NCBI GenBank assembly: GCA_023055425.1
Contig: JALGPY010000003.1
Span: 63,286,991 to 63,350,990, forward strand
DNA from: Linanthus parryae
Lineage: Eukaryota; Streptophyta; Magnoliopsida; Ericales; Polemoniaceae
Direction of reading: 5' to 3'
Length of the DNA stretch: 64,000 bases
In this document: one piece after another, positions 53,464 through 64,000 of the stretch
Layout of the letters: each line of letters starts with the position of its first letter
Numbering within the stretch: position 1 is the first letter of the stretch
Translations under genes and position numbers: made by a program
The notes under the pieces: generated by a model
Databases searched by the model: none
What the model saw: the letters and a program-made list of their open reading frames with translations, nothing else
What the model was told of the DNA's origin: nothing

Positions 53464-56400
53464 TCAAAACAAATTCTTGATTAAGGAGTCCTGGGGCTCG
53501 AACTGCTCGCTCAGCTTCTCCACTTGTTTCACTTCTTGCTTCAGTAGCTCGCACCTGGCATTCATTTCGTGATACAGCTTCAAAGCTTCATCAAACTTTT
53601 GCTTCTGCTGCTCCACCTTCTGCATCTCAGCTGCGAGATTCTGGTGACCGAGTTTCAAAGTTACAGCTGCGCGAATCAGTGTAACTCTGTCCTTGAGGAA
53701 TTTGAAACCAAGTCTGCCCTGGACTTTGATCAGGAGATTTTGGCACATGCCGCACAGCAATTCAGCACTCTGGACCGAAATGGTCGCAGGTGTAGCCGCA
53801 GACAGCTGCTCCAGTATCCAGACGGCTTCAGTAAGGAATAGCCTCCTGTCAAAAGGCCCGATCTCCAGAGATCTCACAAACGATCGGGGGTATCTGAGAC
53901 GCATCCGAACCACCCAGTCTACATCGGTTTGCTTCAAACCTGAGGAGACGTCAAAAATGAGTTATGATGTCAAAACTCGCAAGCAAATAATGCGACATGC
54001 GAACGGTAAATCTTTACTTACCAGTGCCTTCCAGAATCTCATGAAGAGAAGGAATGCGGGCCACCGGGTTGTTCGAAGACTGCCCTCGCTCCATGGCTCT
54101 CCTATCAGCTGCGAGTTCCAACCTCTCATAGTCGGGAGGAAGAGTGTAGGCCGCACCAGCTGCGACTGCATTCCCAACCTGCGAGCCCCAAATGCTCCAC
54201 GCAGGAATAGGTGCCTCTAGCTCAGTCATCGCCGGAGGCGAGGGGACAGTCGAAGTCGCTGGGCGAAGGACGCTCTCAGATGCGAAAACATTAGCAGCAC
54301 CTGTCCTTTCTTCCCCACCACTGGTACGGACACCTTCGTCCATTGGAACAACATCAGCTTCGACATCATCGGAAAGTTCGATGACATCCTCGAGAGGCTC
54401 ACTTGCGTGTCCAGCAGCTGCGACGGGCTCCTCGGTATGGGAGTTCGGAATGGGAACGTAGGATGCAGAAGGCTGACTCCTCTGCTCCAGCTCAGGTTCC
54501 TCAGCATGACCTGCGATATCAAATGCGATGATGTGAGGTAACTTGTGTTATAAGTTATTTCGCTATCTTTACTAAAGCTAATAGTAAGCACCTCCACGCG
54601 AAGGTGGAATGAGGTATCCTCATCATACACTAGGGACGTGGAACCGTGCCCTATCAGTGTGTCCTCACTAAGCAAGTCCTTAAGAGAAGCGTGACCTGGG
54701 ATGCGAGTAAACCAGTCATGATTCTGCCTCAAGTGGCTACAGCCTAGTATGTGCATATCACTCAAATAATTACCTGAGGGTTCTCCGCATTTGCCTACCA
54801 ACCAACGGCGAATGTCAGCCTTTGACACACCGTGCTTTAACGCACCCACAATAACATCTCTATAAGTTACTGCGAGATTGAAGATCTCACCTTTATCGCC
54901 ACCTGCGATCTCTTCGAAATCCGCCTGGACTTGCTCCAAGGCCGCTGCATCCTCTCCAGGAACCTCGCCTTCCTCCTCCACATGAGGAGCCACTTCTTCG
55001 GGAAGCTCGTCTTCCTCGCCAACTGGACGCACCAAGTCGTCAACATGCTGCTCTTCGAGGCTCCGCTGTTTCACACGCTCGAGCTCCTCTTCCTCTCGCT
55101 GCCTTCTCCTTTCAGCAGCCTCCGCGGCTGTCTTTCGGGATTCAGCAAGAACGTCCTCGCTTATGGGATCATCTGAAACGCCAGAATGGGCACTTCTCTT
55201 TTGCCTCTTGGCCACAAGGCCACCAACGGCTTCATCATCATCATCTGCGAATACACAATTGGTTCAAAGAAAAGAATTGCAAAGAAGTTATGATAACGGG
55301 CAAGGAGATGCGACGGAAGTACCTCCTGATTCTTCCTCGTGCATCACAACTGTTGCTTCTTCTTCTTCATCACTTGCCTGGGGCTCCTGCCTCTCTTCCT
55401 CTTCCTCTTGGATGAATGGAACGAAAGTCTCAACTGCGAGATCTTTTCGCACTTTGCTGGGCATGCGACCCTTGCCTTTGTCCTTGATAGAAAGGGACCT
55501 CACTGGGGGAGAAGCTGGAGCACTCCTAGGGGAAGAAATCGTAATTCCATTTTGCCTAGGTCTCTTCGCTCTCGGCGCCGCAGTCGCTGGAGGGGACGAG
55601 TCATCTCTAGGAGGAGACGGAGCCGGAGGATTGTCTATCAGCGAGTCAGCAAAAGTATTCATGACTGCGCGAACCTTTGTTTCGACCTCGGCGTCCATTT
55701 TCCATGCTTGCCGGAAGGACTGCCCTTGTCTTCTGGTGGCAACAATGGTGTTCACCAGCGATTTAGAGCGATCACCAGCTGCGAACCTCCGCACATGACA
55801 CTGAAATAGTGCAGAATGAAAATAAGAGATAGGCTTGTCAAGAAGCTTAACGCACGCGAAGAAATTGCTTACCTCAGCAAACGCCTTGCTATATCTGACG
55901 ACATGCGTGTCGCCCTTCTTGATTGCGGCGACTTGCTCCTTCAGAATGAAATCGGGGCACAAATGGTTCTCACGGTCCCACAGTGAGTAGCAACCATACT
56001 CAGACTCGCTCAAACTGCAATTGGGGCGAAACGGAAAAGAGTTTCTTTTGATCAAGGGGGCCCTACCTGGCTGCGCCGCCGCCTCCGTCTCAATCCTCGT
56101 TTGCTGGGCAACCCAGTATGCGAGCCAGTTCTGGGAACAACCACCCTCGCGGGTTCCCGCAGGCTGCTCAAAGGGAAGATTGTTCAAAAAGACCGTCTTG
56201 CACTCCTTTGTCAGCAAGCGCTTGTAGCATCCTCTGATAATAGACTGGGGCCAGATTGATGGGGCCACCGCATCAAAACCAAACTGAGGAGAAACCCGAG
56301 TGGGGTCAACATCCACTGTAAGCTTTTCATACCTTGGCGCGAGCTCACGAATATGCTCTGCAAGGGCAGGAAGGGAGCCTCGCAGACACCAGCAAAAGAA

Positions 56401-57753
56401 CTCACGATAGCGCTCGTGGAAATGCGGTCCCTTTTCAAAAAGAAGCTCTTCCGAGAAGACCATACCTTTGGAGGGGTATAGCTTTGGAAACCATCGCGCA
56501 TTCTCGACACGCGTGGCATAGGGTCTGGCAGTAAACTCCTTCCGTTTGTCGCATATCAAACTCCAAGCACACTTGGTGTTGCTCGCTCCAAACCATCTCG
56601 CAGCTCTTCCGCTGTTGCGCGCTTCTGTCTCGCCTGGGGGACACCACTTATCAAGTGGGAGGGCAGTTGGAGCATAAGATGGCCAGCGCTCGAAAACCCA
56701 CATTGTCAAAAAGGAAATATTGACAAAGGTCAGAACATCGAGGCGGCCACGCGACTCCCTCATCGCCAGAACCAGCTGATCCAGCCTATAATATAGCGTG
56801 CCCAAGACCAAGGGTCCGAGTGCGACTCTCTGGCCAAGGGCAAGCCTCACTGCAAGTGGCAGCACGTGGTAGAAGACTCCGTCATGGGGATGACCATCAA
56901 TTAAGTACCTCGACAGCCAGGCACAGAGAAAGGCACAAAGGGTCAAATGATAACCCTTGCCCTCTACGTAATTCTCGGCCTCCGGGTCCTCGCTCAAAAG
57001 CTTCTTAGTAATGCTGCTGTTCGCATAGTCTCGGAAGAAGTACTGCAACCACTTGTTCCAGGTATTCTTCGCAGACGTATCAACCAGCTGCCAGTTCGGA
57101 AGAGGCTTTGTAGTGGTCCACCGAGTGGAGATTTTCTTTACCTCTGCTAGGCACTCCTCCATCTGCGCGTACAAGGCCATTTCCGCAGATGTCCTCAAGG
57201 GACTCAAAGGGTCCACCTCGCCCATGGGGGAAAGCTCGTACAGCATTTGAACGTCCTCGAGCGTGGGGGCAGCCTCGAACTCAGCAAAATGGAACGTATG
57301 AGTCGCAGGCGAGTAACGGGACAGAAGGTCTAGAAGCATGGACTGATCCAACTTCACGGCAGCGCCCTTCATAGCCTGGATAGCAAAGTATACGCCGGCC
57401 TCATTAAGGGTCTCGGCGTGATGATCCAATACGTGGTCAATCCACTCATCCATATAGTCCAATTTCTGGACGAACGCCTGAGTAGAAATCGCAGTGTATG
57501 GGAAGTGCCCGTTTTCGATCCCCAATCGAACTACATCCTCGGAACCAACCCACTCGAGCAGGGCTGAGTTAACTGGGCGAGTCAACGTCAGCAATCGCTC
57601 AACTGGAACAGGATCAGGCATCCTCTTCGCCTTCACCCTCGCGTGATAAAAATCTTTCCCACCCAGAAAGGGGGCTTTCCGCCACAAGGCCTGCGGAAGC
57701 TCGGGTATCTCTTCATCTTTCTTGACGGGTCTGGTTACTCTTGTCTTGGCCAT
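53464..57753 (-). CDS. Antisense four-exon gene with plant-mobile-domain-like N-terminus, inside the Tat element
   Basis: Minus-strand exons 55323-57753, 54774-55244, 54022-54510 and 53464-53939. All introns are GT-AG with compatible phases; total 3867 nt, 1288 residues. A further 72-nt GT-AG segment (55801-55872) is in frame and may be optional. Residues 1-600 are globular. THTFHFAEFEAAPTLEDVQM (151-170) fits the plant mobile domain (PMD, transposon-associated) pattern of an F-x-F strand followed by an x-TLEDV helix. The middle is Pro/Ser/acidic with basic KRPRQ and KRQKR clusters (possible nuclear signals). The C-terminal exon has a coiled coil (EMQKVEQQKQKFDEALKLYH and on). The start ATG 57753 directly follows a T-rich tract and CAG, so a 5' UTR intron is possible. 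Function unknown; antisense extra genes are known in Tat elements. No stops, so it appears preserved. Confidence 0.8.
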
Positions 57754-58417
57754 GCCTGCGAAAAAAAGGGGGGAGAAATACCACACTTCAGTTTGAATTT
57801 TGGAATTCGAGATCTATGCAAAGGAAAACGAACAGTTCCGGTACCGATTTCAGAAATCGGGAAGTTGCAAGATCCAATATTGTTGAATCTTGAAACGAAG
57901 CGGGTTCAAAGATCAAAGCCTCTTCACAGATTTCATGGGTTTACAGATTCAACGCAGTTCAAGGCAAACACTGGTATTTTGAATAAAAAATAAACGAAGC
58001 CAACCTTGTTTTCTTGAAGCCTGCTTGGATATGCACAATTGAAGAATACGATTTGCAGTTCTGAACTGGTGATTGATTATCTGGATCTGCTCTCGAAGAT
58101 CTCCGGGTACCATTCACTTTAAGAAAAAAGAAGTGATGCTTTGCAATAATGGGGATACAAGGTATTTATCCAAAAGAATGAAGGGTTGCGTCCCTTCAGT
58201 AGTCGAATCGCAACCGTCACCGTCGTATCGCGCAATCACAGGGCGGGCTGACGTCACGCCTAAAACCCTAAAGGTCAGACGGCACGACTCTAGGGGTTTT
58301 AGGTCATAATGACACGCACGGGGGCTGAACTTACCCGTATTTGAATTGGTGCGTGGCGGCGACGCGCATGTTGGTTTCCGCGCATGGAAGTCTATACAGC
58401 TATGAGCCTTCACGCGC
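57754..58417 (-). promoter_or_regulatory. Upstream region of the antisense gene
   Basis: Between the antisense start and the PPT. It contains, on minus, a GGATAAATACC box near 58160-58170 that could be a TATA box, and no other gene. Antisense transcription might instead start in the 3' LTR. Confidence 0.4.
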
Positions 58418-58427
58418 AGAAAGGGGG
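58418..58427 (+). promoter_or_regulatory. Gypsy polypurine tract
   Basis: AGAAAGGGGG, four bases before the 3' LTR. Confidence 0.88.
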
Positions 58428-58431
58428 CTAA

Positions 58432-59057
58432 TGTAGATACTGCTTTCTGACATGACAGATCTTGGCCACGTGGCAGCCATCCAGCACACCATATTGTGCT
58501 CCATACACACAGGATCACCAGCCGAGCTGATCCATGTGGGGGCTGCGAGACAGAGCCCTCGCATACCACTGCACGGGACTTGTAGGGACTTAGTGGTTTG
58601 GAGGCTAGAGTAAGCCCTGTCGCGTGCGAGCCAAGCCCGCGCGCGACCTTTAGTAACTGTTTTGAGAGATTTATGGCACGAGCTCCATAAACCCGGTCAA
58701 TCCGGTCAAACCCGGTCAACCTCGTAACGGTTCCGGTACTCGCGCACCACGTGCTCTAACGGTTCCTATATACTCGGACGAACGTGCCGTTATGGTTAAG
58801 CTAATTAAGCCGCCATTAATGGGCGCATTAACCACACTACAACGGTCATGTTCTCCAGTATATATATATCGTTAACCTTTCCATACAAAGGAGGACACAC
58901 TGCCATACGCGGAAGCTCTGCCAAACCTCTGTCTCTCTCTCTGACATTGCTACTGACTTATTCTCTCCCTACACACACCCCTATTCTTCCTGTGCGATCC
59001 CTGATCCACTACGTACGGTGTACACGGAGGTCTCCCTGCCGGAATCTCTTGTGCACA
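58432..59057 (+). repeat. 3' LTR of the gypsy element
   Basis: 626 bp, near-identical to 43663-44288, followed by the ACGGG duplication at 59058-59062. Confidence 0.96.
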
Positions 59058-59062
59058 ACGGG

Positions 59063-60390
59063 AAAATGTTTCATCATAGTCAATACCGTGAATCTGCCTA
59101 TACCCTTTCGCCACCAATCGCATATTGTAGGAAACTATATTGCCATCCATGTCAGTCTTCTTCTTGAAGACCCAGTTTCACCCTATGGGTCGAGCCCCTT
59201 TGGGTGGTTCCACCAAAGTCCATACTTTTTTAGTAAACATGGATTCCATTTCGGATCTCATGGATTCAAGACAATTCTTTGAGTTTGGCCCTTTGATGGC
59301 CTCTCCATAGGTAGTAGGCTCGTCAGTAGTACGTCATCAGGCTCAGTAATGAGAAGTCCATACCTCTCAGGCTCCTGACGTACCCTAATCGACCTACGGA
59401 GTTCTTGTGTTACCTGAACAGGTTTCTCCACAATAGTCTGTGGTTCCTGCTCATGCTCCATCGTAGGATCAATGTTTTGTGGTTATTGGTTTTCTTCAAG
59501 TTCTGCAGCCCTCCCACTGACTTCTTTAGAGACGAACTCTCATTCTAGAAACGCACCGATCTGAGCAACAAACACTTTCCTTTCGTCTCCTTAGGATATC
59601 CCACAAACTTACACTGATCCGCCTTGGGTCTGAAATTATCTGTTTGTAAACGCTTTACATTGAATTCGCAACCCCAAATCTTCATAAACGACACTATGGG
59701 ATGCCTCCCAGTCCATATTTCATATGGTGTCTTCATGACCGATTTGGACGGATCCCAATTAATGGAAAAAGCTACAGTCAATAGAGCATGTCCCCAAAAC
59801 GATATCGGAAGATCTGTTTGACACATCTTAGACCGCACCATGTCCAACAGGGTGCGATTCCTCCTCTCGGACACGCCATTCCACAATGGAATTCCGGGTG
59901 GAGTGAGTTGGGATACAATCTCATACTCTCTACGATAGTCGTCAAACTCTTGACTCAAGTATTCTCCTCCACGATCCGATCGTAGAGCCTTGATACTCTT
60001 GCCAAGTTGCTTCTCTACTTATTTCTTAAACTCTTTGAACATTTCAAAGGATTCGGATTCGGACTTCATAAGGTATACAAATTCATATCTACTGAAGTCA
60101 TCAGTAAGCTTAATGAAGTAAAGGTAACCCCTCTGGAGGGTGTGGGAAATGGCCCACACACATCAGTTTGTATGAGTGCCAATAACTCACCAGTCCTCTC
60201 ACCTTTCTTATTGAAAGGGGACTTTGTCATTTTTCCTAATAAACAAGATTCACATTTCTCATATGATTCATAATCAAATGAGTCTAGGAATCCATCCTTA
60301 TTGAGTCTAGAGATGTGTTTCTCGTTTATATGGCCTAAGCGATAGTGCCATAGATAAGTAGGGTTTAATCATTAGTTTTAATCCTATTGG
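59063..60390 (-). pseudogene. Copia B integrase and N-terminal RT
   Basis: Integrase (59958-59545): SQLTPPGIPLWNGVSERRNR, LLDMVRSKMCQTDLPISFWG, KSVMKTPYEIWTG. RT start (59270-59063): MDGNIVSYNMRLVAKGYRQI, HGIDYDETFS, where the gypsy element interrupts it. Frameshifts at 59570 and 59470, and 60000-60390 is broken. Confidence 0.88.
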
Positions 60391-60393
60391 TAG

Positions 60394-60890
60394 TTATGTT
60401 ATAGACGAAATTATATAGATCAAGGATATATAATTAGACTGATGCGCACTACAATAGTGCATACTATCAAAATAAACAGAGCAACATTTGTCCTTTACTA
60501 GAATAGTAAAATCTTTCTTGTCCAAACAAGAAATAGAAATAATATTTCTGCTCATAGCAGGAACATAATAGCAATTGTCTAATTCTAAAATAAGTCCAGA
60601 AGGTAGCTCATAAATGCCTACGGCTAATGCAGCAACTCTTGCTCCATTCCCAACACGCAAATTTATTTCCCCTTTAGCCAATCTTCTAGTACTCTTTAGA
60701 TCCTGCACATTTCGACAAACGTGAGATCCACATCCAGTATCCAATACCCAAGATGGAGAGATAGATAAATTGACATTTATAACAAAAATACCTGGTGGTG
60801 GTGGAATCACTATTCCAAGTCTTTTATCATCCAGATACTTGGCGAAATTCCTCCTCCAGTGACTTGCGAGACTAGAGTAGTGACATTCAC
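60394..60890 (-). pseudogene. Copia B aspartic protease
   Basis: Retains WVLDTGCGSHVCRNVQDLKS with the DTG active-site triplet, then LRVGNGARVAALAVGIYELP and YYVPAMSRNIISISCLDKK. This is the segment deleted in copia A. Confidence 0.88.
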
Positions 60891-61633
60891 CCTTAGTCAG
60901 CCTCCAGCTGGCTTTAAGCCAGCTTCCTTAGATTTTGCAATTTTCTTGCTCTTTCCTTTGGAGGTAGAGACAACTCGCTTGCCCTTCCTTTTATTGACCA
61001 TCATTATGGAGTTGACTTTGACTTTGTTAATGCTCTGTTCAAAGGTCTTCAACATATTGAGCAGGTCTGGCAGAGGTTTGTTGATCTCATTCATGTTATA
61101 GTTTAGAATGAACTCGCTATAACTATCCAGCAACGATTGCAGGATGAGATCATTGGATAACTCTTGGCCAAATGCGAAGCCTAACCTCTCGAGATAATCT
61201 ATGTACCCGATAATGCGGAGTACATGAGGTCCGACTCGTTCCCCTCTAAAAGATTGCACTTGAACAGTGCTTTAGATACCTCATACCGCTCATGCCTTGC
61301 CTGCTCTTGGAAGAGCTGTCTCAAATGTACGATCATATCGTATGCCTACATGTTCTCATGTTACTTCTGAAGCTCAGAGTTCATGGTGCAAAGCATGAGA
61401 CAAGTCGCATCATCAGAATCATCCGTATGTTTATGATGTGCTCTCACGGTAGCTAGAACAACATTATCGACTGGTGGTGCTGAAATAGGATTGTCCAAGA
61501 CGTACATTTTCTTTTCTTGTTTGAGAACAATTCTTAAGTTTCTATACTAGTCAATAATTTTTTTTCCAGATAACTTGCCCTTCTCAAGGACATATCGTAG
61601 GGATGAAGTCGATGCTTGTTGATTGTTTGCCAT
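60891..61633 (-). pseudogene. Copia B gag
   Basis: Starts at ATG 61633. 61259-60897 reads MQSFRGERVGPHVLRIIGYI, NYNMNEINKPLPDLLNMLKT, then a Lys-rich basic tail. The zinc knuckle just after it (60830-60890) is degraded. Homologous to copia A gag and less conserved. Confidence 0.85.
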
Positions 61634-62685
61634 TAAAATTATACAAAATGAGAAATATGCAATTTTAGTAATGTTGAACAATTAACTACATTCAATAATG
61701 GCTAGATTATTAAATATAAATCCCACTAATTTTTTCGGATTAATAGCCCTCGCCATTAATGCAGAAAATATCATATATTCTCTAGTGGGTCCAAGATCCA
61801 TATTTCACTTAAGCTTGCTTTGGTAAGTCACCTAATAATTAGTTACTTAGGTAGGAACACCTTCCAATTGCATCTTATGCAATTCTTGGTTCAATTAGGT
61901 GAATAACCCATTATTCTTTATCCATCCCATAGATAACGCCTAATTGACTTGCCTCTAAGTTTATCAATCTTCCTGAACTAACCTAGTTGTGTCCAACCTC
62001 TTACTCAACAATCACACGTTACTTGCTTGTATCGCGGCATCACACCATGGTTAATTAAAATCGTCTTGATTTGGCAAGACCAAATTTTAATAGAACTTGA
62101 TCATGATGGGTGTTTAAGTAAGAGAAGGCAAAAACGCAATATATCGTCTGAGGGATTTACTTGTCATTATTAATTGTTTTGTTGATCCTATCAACTTGAT
62201 CTACTTATTTTGATTGGGAAATCCCAAATAAAAGATCAACCTTATTTATTATTATCTTGTTACGTTTTGCATGCATCAACCATACACCAAAATAAATAAC
62301 AAGACAATAAATAAATAAATAAATAAAAAATAAGTAAATAAACATGACATGAATGTGGCCCCTAAGACTAAGATATTCCCAAGCCAATGAGAATATTTAT
62401 AAGCCCTAAAGTGACAAGCTCATCTCCATGTGCCTCCACCATGGTCACGCGTCCTAGGCTTGCGAGTCCTCAATTTTCTTTGTGGTTCCTTGATTCTTTG
62501 GTCTTCTTCTCCATGTCTTGACTATCATCTAACTTTCCAATACTAGCTAGCATATATACTAAATGGAGAGACCTCACAAGCGAGGGAGAAGACGACACGC
62601 ATGACGTAAAAGAAATTAATTACATTAATTCCAATAAAACTAAACCAAACCACAAAATAAACATCCACAACCTGGGCCATATCCA
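61634..62685 (-). other. Copia B 5' leader
   Basis: Aligns with the copia A leader (for example AATAGCCCTC-CCATTAATGC, TTAGGTGAATAACC, GTAAGTCACC). It ends abruptly at 62685, where copia C begins. Contains (AAAT)n at 62307-62330. Confidence 0.75.
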
Positions 62686-64000
62686 TGTTGGAATAGGTGC
62701 CATAGAGGCAATCTATATTTAATATGAATAATGTTTGGCTAGAACATTCATTTTTATTTATTGAGATATTTTATATAATGAAGTCCTTAGATACAATGTG
62801 TTGTTTATCTTAAATATCTCTAGTCCATTATATAAAGGGACGATCAATTATAGACTAGTATGTGGGTAGATTGATATGGAGATATCAAGTCTGACACATG
62901 GGTATGCATTATGAGTAATGTCATACTGGATTGACCCACAACGAGAAGGATACATTAGGTTATGTCAAAGTCACAATCGCTTCTCGTAGTGCTAATGATA
63001 TTGTGATCCTTAGACTTGAAGTCACTAGATGCTCTGTTGTGGAATATCACGTTTTGATGTTGTCAAATGTTGCACCTTAATGGGGTAACTATAAAGATAG
63101 TTATCGGGCATGATAGGAAGCAAGCTTAGAGATCATAGTGACGTAGAGAGAATTTGTCCCTCCTACATAATGGGAGCTAATATCCATGGGCCACTCAAGG
63201 GATGGTGCTTATAGAATGTCTGGCCAGACTTAGATAAATCAATAAGGGGATATTGATGTTATCTGCTCACATAAGCATATTTCCAGAATCAAGAAACTAT
63301 GAATTGGATATACGAGTGTGACTAATATGTCTCGTTTCCAATGGATATGGAGACAAAGGGATAACACAATACATGAACATTGGGCACAAGGTTTGTCGAG
63401 ATCACTTACTTATTTCTATTGGTTGGGTGGCATGGATGTGTTGCTAGACACCGTTCAATCTTAGTAACTGGTTACTACCAACTAAGTAGAAACCTATTGA
63501 GTCACACACCTGATGGATTAAATTGGATGTTGGTATTAATTAGTTGGACTAATTAATAAAAGGATTATACCGCAGCCACAAGCAAACTTAGTAGGACTAA
63601 TTTGAAAGTGGACTAATCCATGTAAGGACATAATTAGTATTGGGGCTTTTATGTAGTTAATAAAGAGTTATTACTATATGAAGGAACTCTATCTTGTTAT
63701 TTCTCAAGACAAGTCATTATTGAGAGAACATAACAAAGCAAAGAGAGTGAGCAACTATAGAGGCCGAACCCTATTGCCGCCCCATCACCCGTCAGCTACC
63801 AAAGGCGGACCGCCCCTCCTTTGCCTCGTTTTGCATGATCCATTCCTCCTTCTTATGTTGGTAGCACTACAGGTGGGAAGGAATCCAATAAAAAATACAA
63901 GGTGTGGATACTCGTAGAGTCGAAGACACTATTCTTAGTGTGATCTCGCAATCTAAGGTACACATCTTTATGCCCTTATCATGTTATGATGGCTTGCCTG
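62686..64000 (+). repeat. LTR of copia C, plus orientation, cut by the window end
   Basis: Begins TGTTGGAATAGGTGCC, the 5' start of this LTR family read on plus (A and B are on minus). It matches the family through CATAATGGGAG, TGGCCAGACTTAGATAAATC, GTAGAAACCTATTGAGTCACAC and ATCATGTTATGATG. Its end and internal region lie beyond the window. Whether it is a full element or solo LTR cannot be seen. Confidence 0.82.

Larger units (their letters stand above)
43663..59057 (+). mobile_element. Ty3/gypsy Tat-lineage element (15.4 kb) with an antisense spliced gene
   Basis: LTRs 43663-44288 and 58432-59057 (626 bp each, TG...CA). Target duplication ACGGG at 43658-43662 and 59058-59062. PBS at 44292, PPT at 58418. 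Gag-protease and pol fill 44330-50680 on plus; a tandem array lies at 50896-51990; an antisense gene at 53464-57753. A second RNase H of archaeal type after the RT-RNase H places it in Tat (Ogre/Retand/Grande-like). The two LTRs differ at two positions by eye, so insertion is recent. It lies inside copia B's RT. Confidence 0.95.
31210..62685 (-). mobile_element. Outer Ty1/copia element B, broken by four later insertions
   Basis: Pieces on minus, in polyprotein order: leader 61634-62685; gag and protease 60394-61633; integrase and start of RT 59063-60390; rest of RT 42822-43657; RNase H 34191-34636; PPT region and 3' LTR 31210-32653. The gaps are filled by the gypsy element, copia A and a solo LTR, each with recognisable ends, and the coding order is continuous across each gap. 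Stops and frameshifts throughout show it is old and dead. The 5' LTR is not in the window because copia C begins at 62686. Confidence 0.85.

Noticed and set aside
54931..55809. Plus-strand frames of 80-210 codons opposite the antisense gene
   Set aside because: They mirror the acidic and Ser-rich stretches of the antisense exons and have no recognisable domain.
58848..59282. 144-codon plus frame starting in the gypsy 3' LTR
   Set aside because: Crosses the LTR end into copia B; the first part is the same as 44079-44290, where it is plainly LTR sequence.

Overview
This window is nuclear DNA from a flowering plant, most likely a eudicot with a repeat-rich genome. The reasons are a spliced mitochondrial SSB gene of plant type, plant-specific gene fragments (TOPLESS, SMG7-like, MAP65), and plant lineages of Ty1/copia, Ty3/gypsy Tat, PIF/Harbinger and Helitron elements. 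I cannot name the species. Only one host gene looks intact; almost everything else is transposable elements nested inside one another.

Layout. 1-1700 is a decayed LINE. 2645-9790 (minus) is a six-exon mitochondrial single-stranded DNA-binding protein gene whose introns hold MITEs, a LINE tail and a duplicated block. At 10460-30844, 0.67 kb upstream of the SSB start codon, lies a PIF/Harbinger transposon bounded by a perfect 17-bp terminal inverted repeat and a TAA target duplication. Its transposase frame (minus, 11013-12239) is open with a complete DDE triad. Its second gene (Myb/SANT-like, plus) is split at base 13072/29404 by a 16.3-kb Helitron (13073-29403, starts TC, ends hairpin plus CTAG, inserted between A and T). 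Taking the Helitron out restores that reading frame to the base. The Helitron has no recognisable Rep/helicase but carries exon-intron fragments of at least six unrelated host genes, all on the Helitron's plus strand: TOPLESS-related, SMG7-like, a kinesin motor, an annexin, MAP65 and a TPR protein.

From 31210 to 62685 there is one old Ty1/copia element (B, minus strand) broken by four later insertions: a 1.54-kb solo LTR (32654-34190, TSD ATCTA); a second, related copia element (A, 34637-42821, minus); a 15.4-kb Ty3/gypsy element (43663-59057, plus, TSD ACGGG); and, at 62686, the LTR of a third related copia element (C, plus) that runs off the window.

The gypsy element is young: its two 626-bp LTRs differ at two positions by eye. 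It belongs to the Tat lineage (second, archaeal-type RNase H after RT-RH). Beyond gag-protease and pol it has a 55-bp tandem array with dimeric higher-order structure and, on the opposite strand, a four-exon gene (57753-53464) of about 1288 codons with a plant-mobile-domain-like N-terminal part and a coiled-coil C-terminus. Three further oddities are a single in-frame UGA between gag-pro and pol, a duplicated integrase zinc-binding module, and a first RNase H that seems to lack its catalytic Asp. The antisense gene within the Tat element and the gene-collecting Helitron inside the Harbinger gene are the two most interesting systems here.
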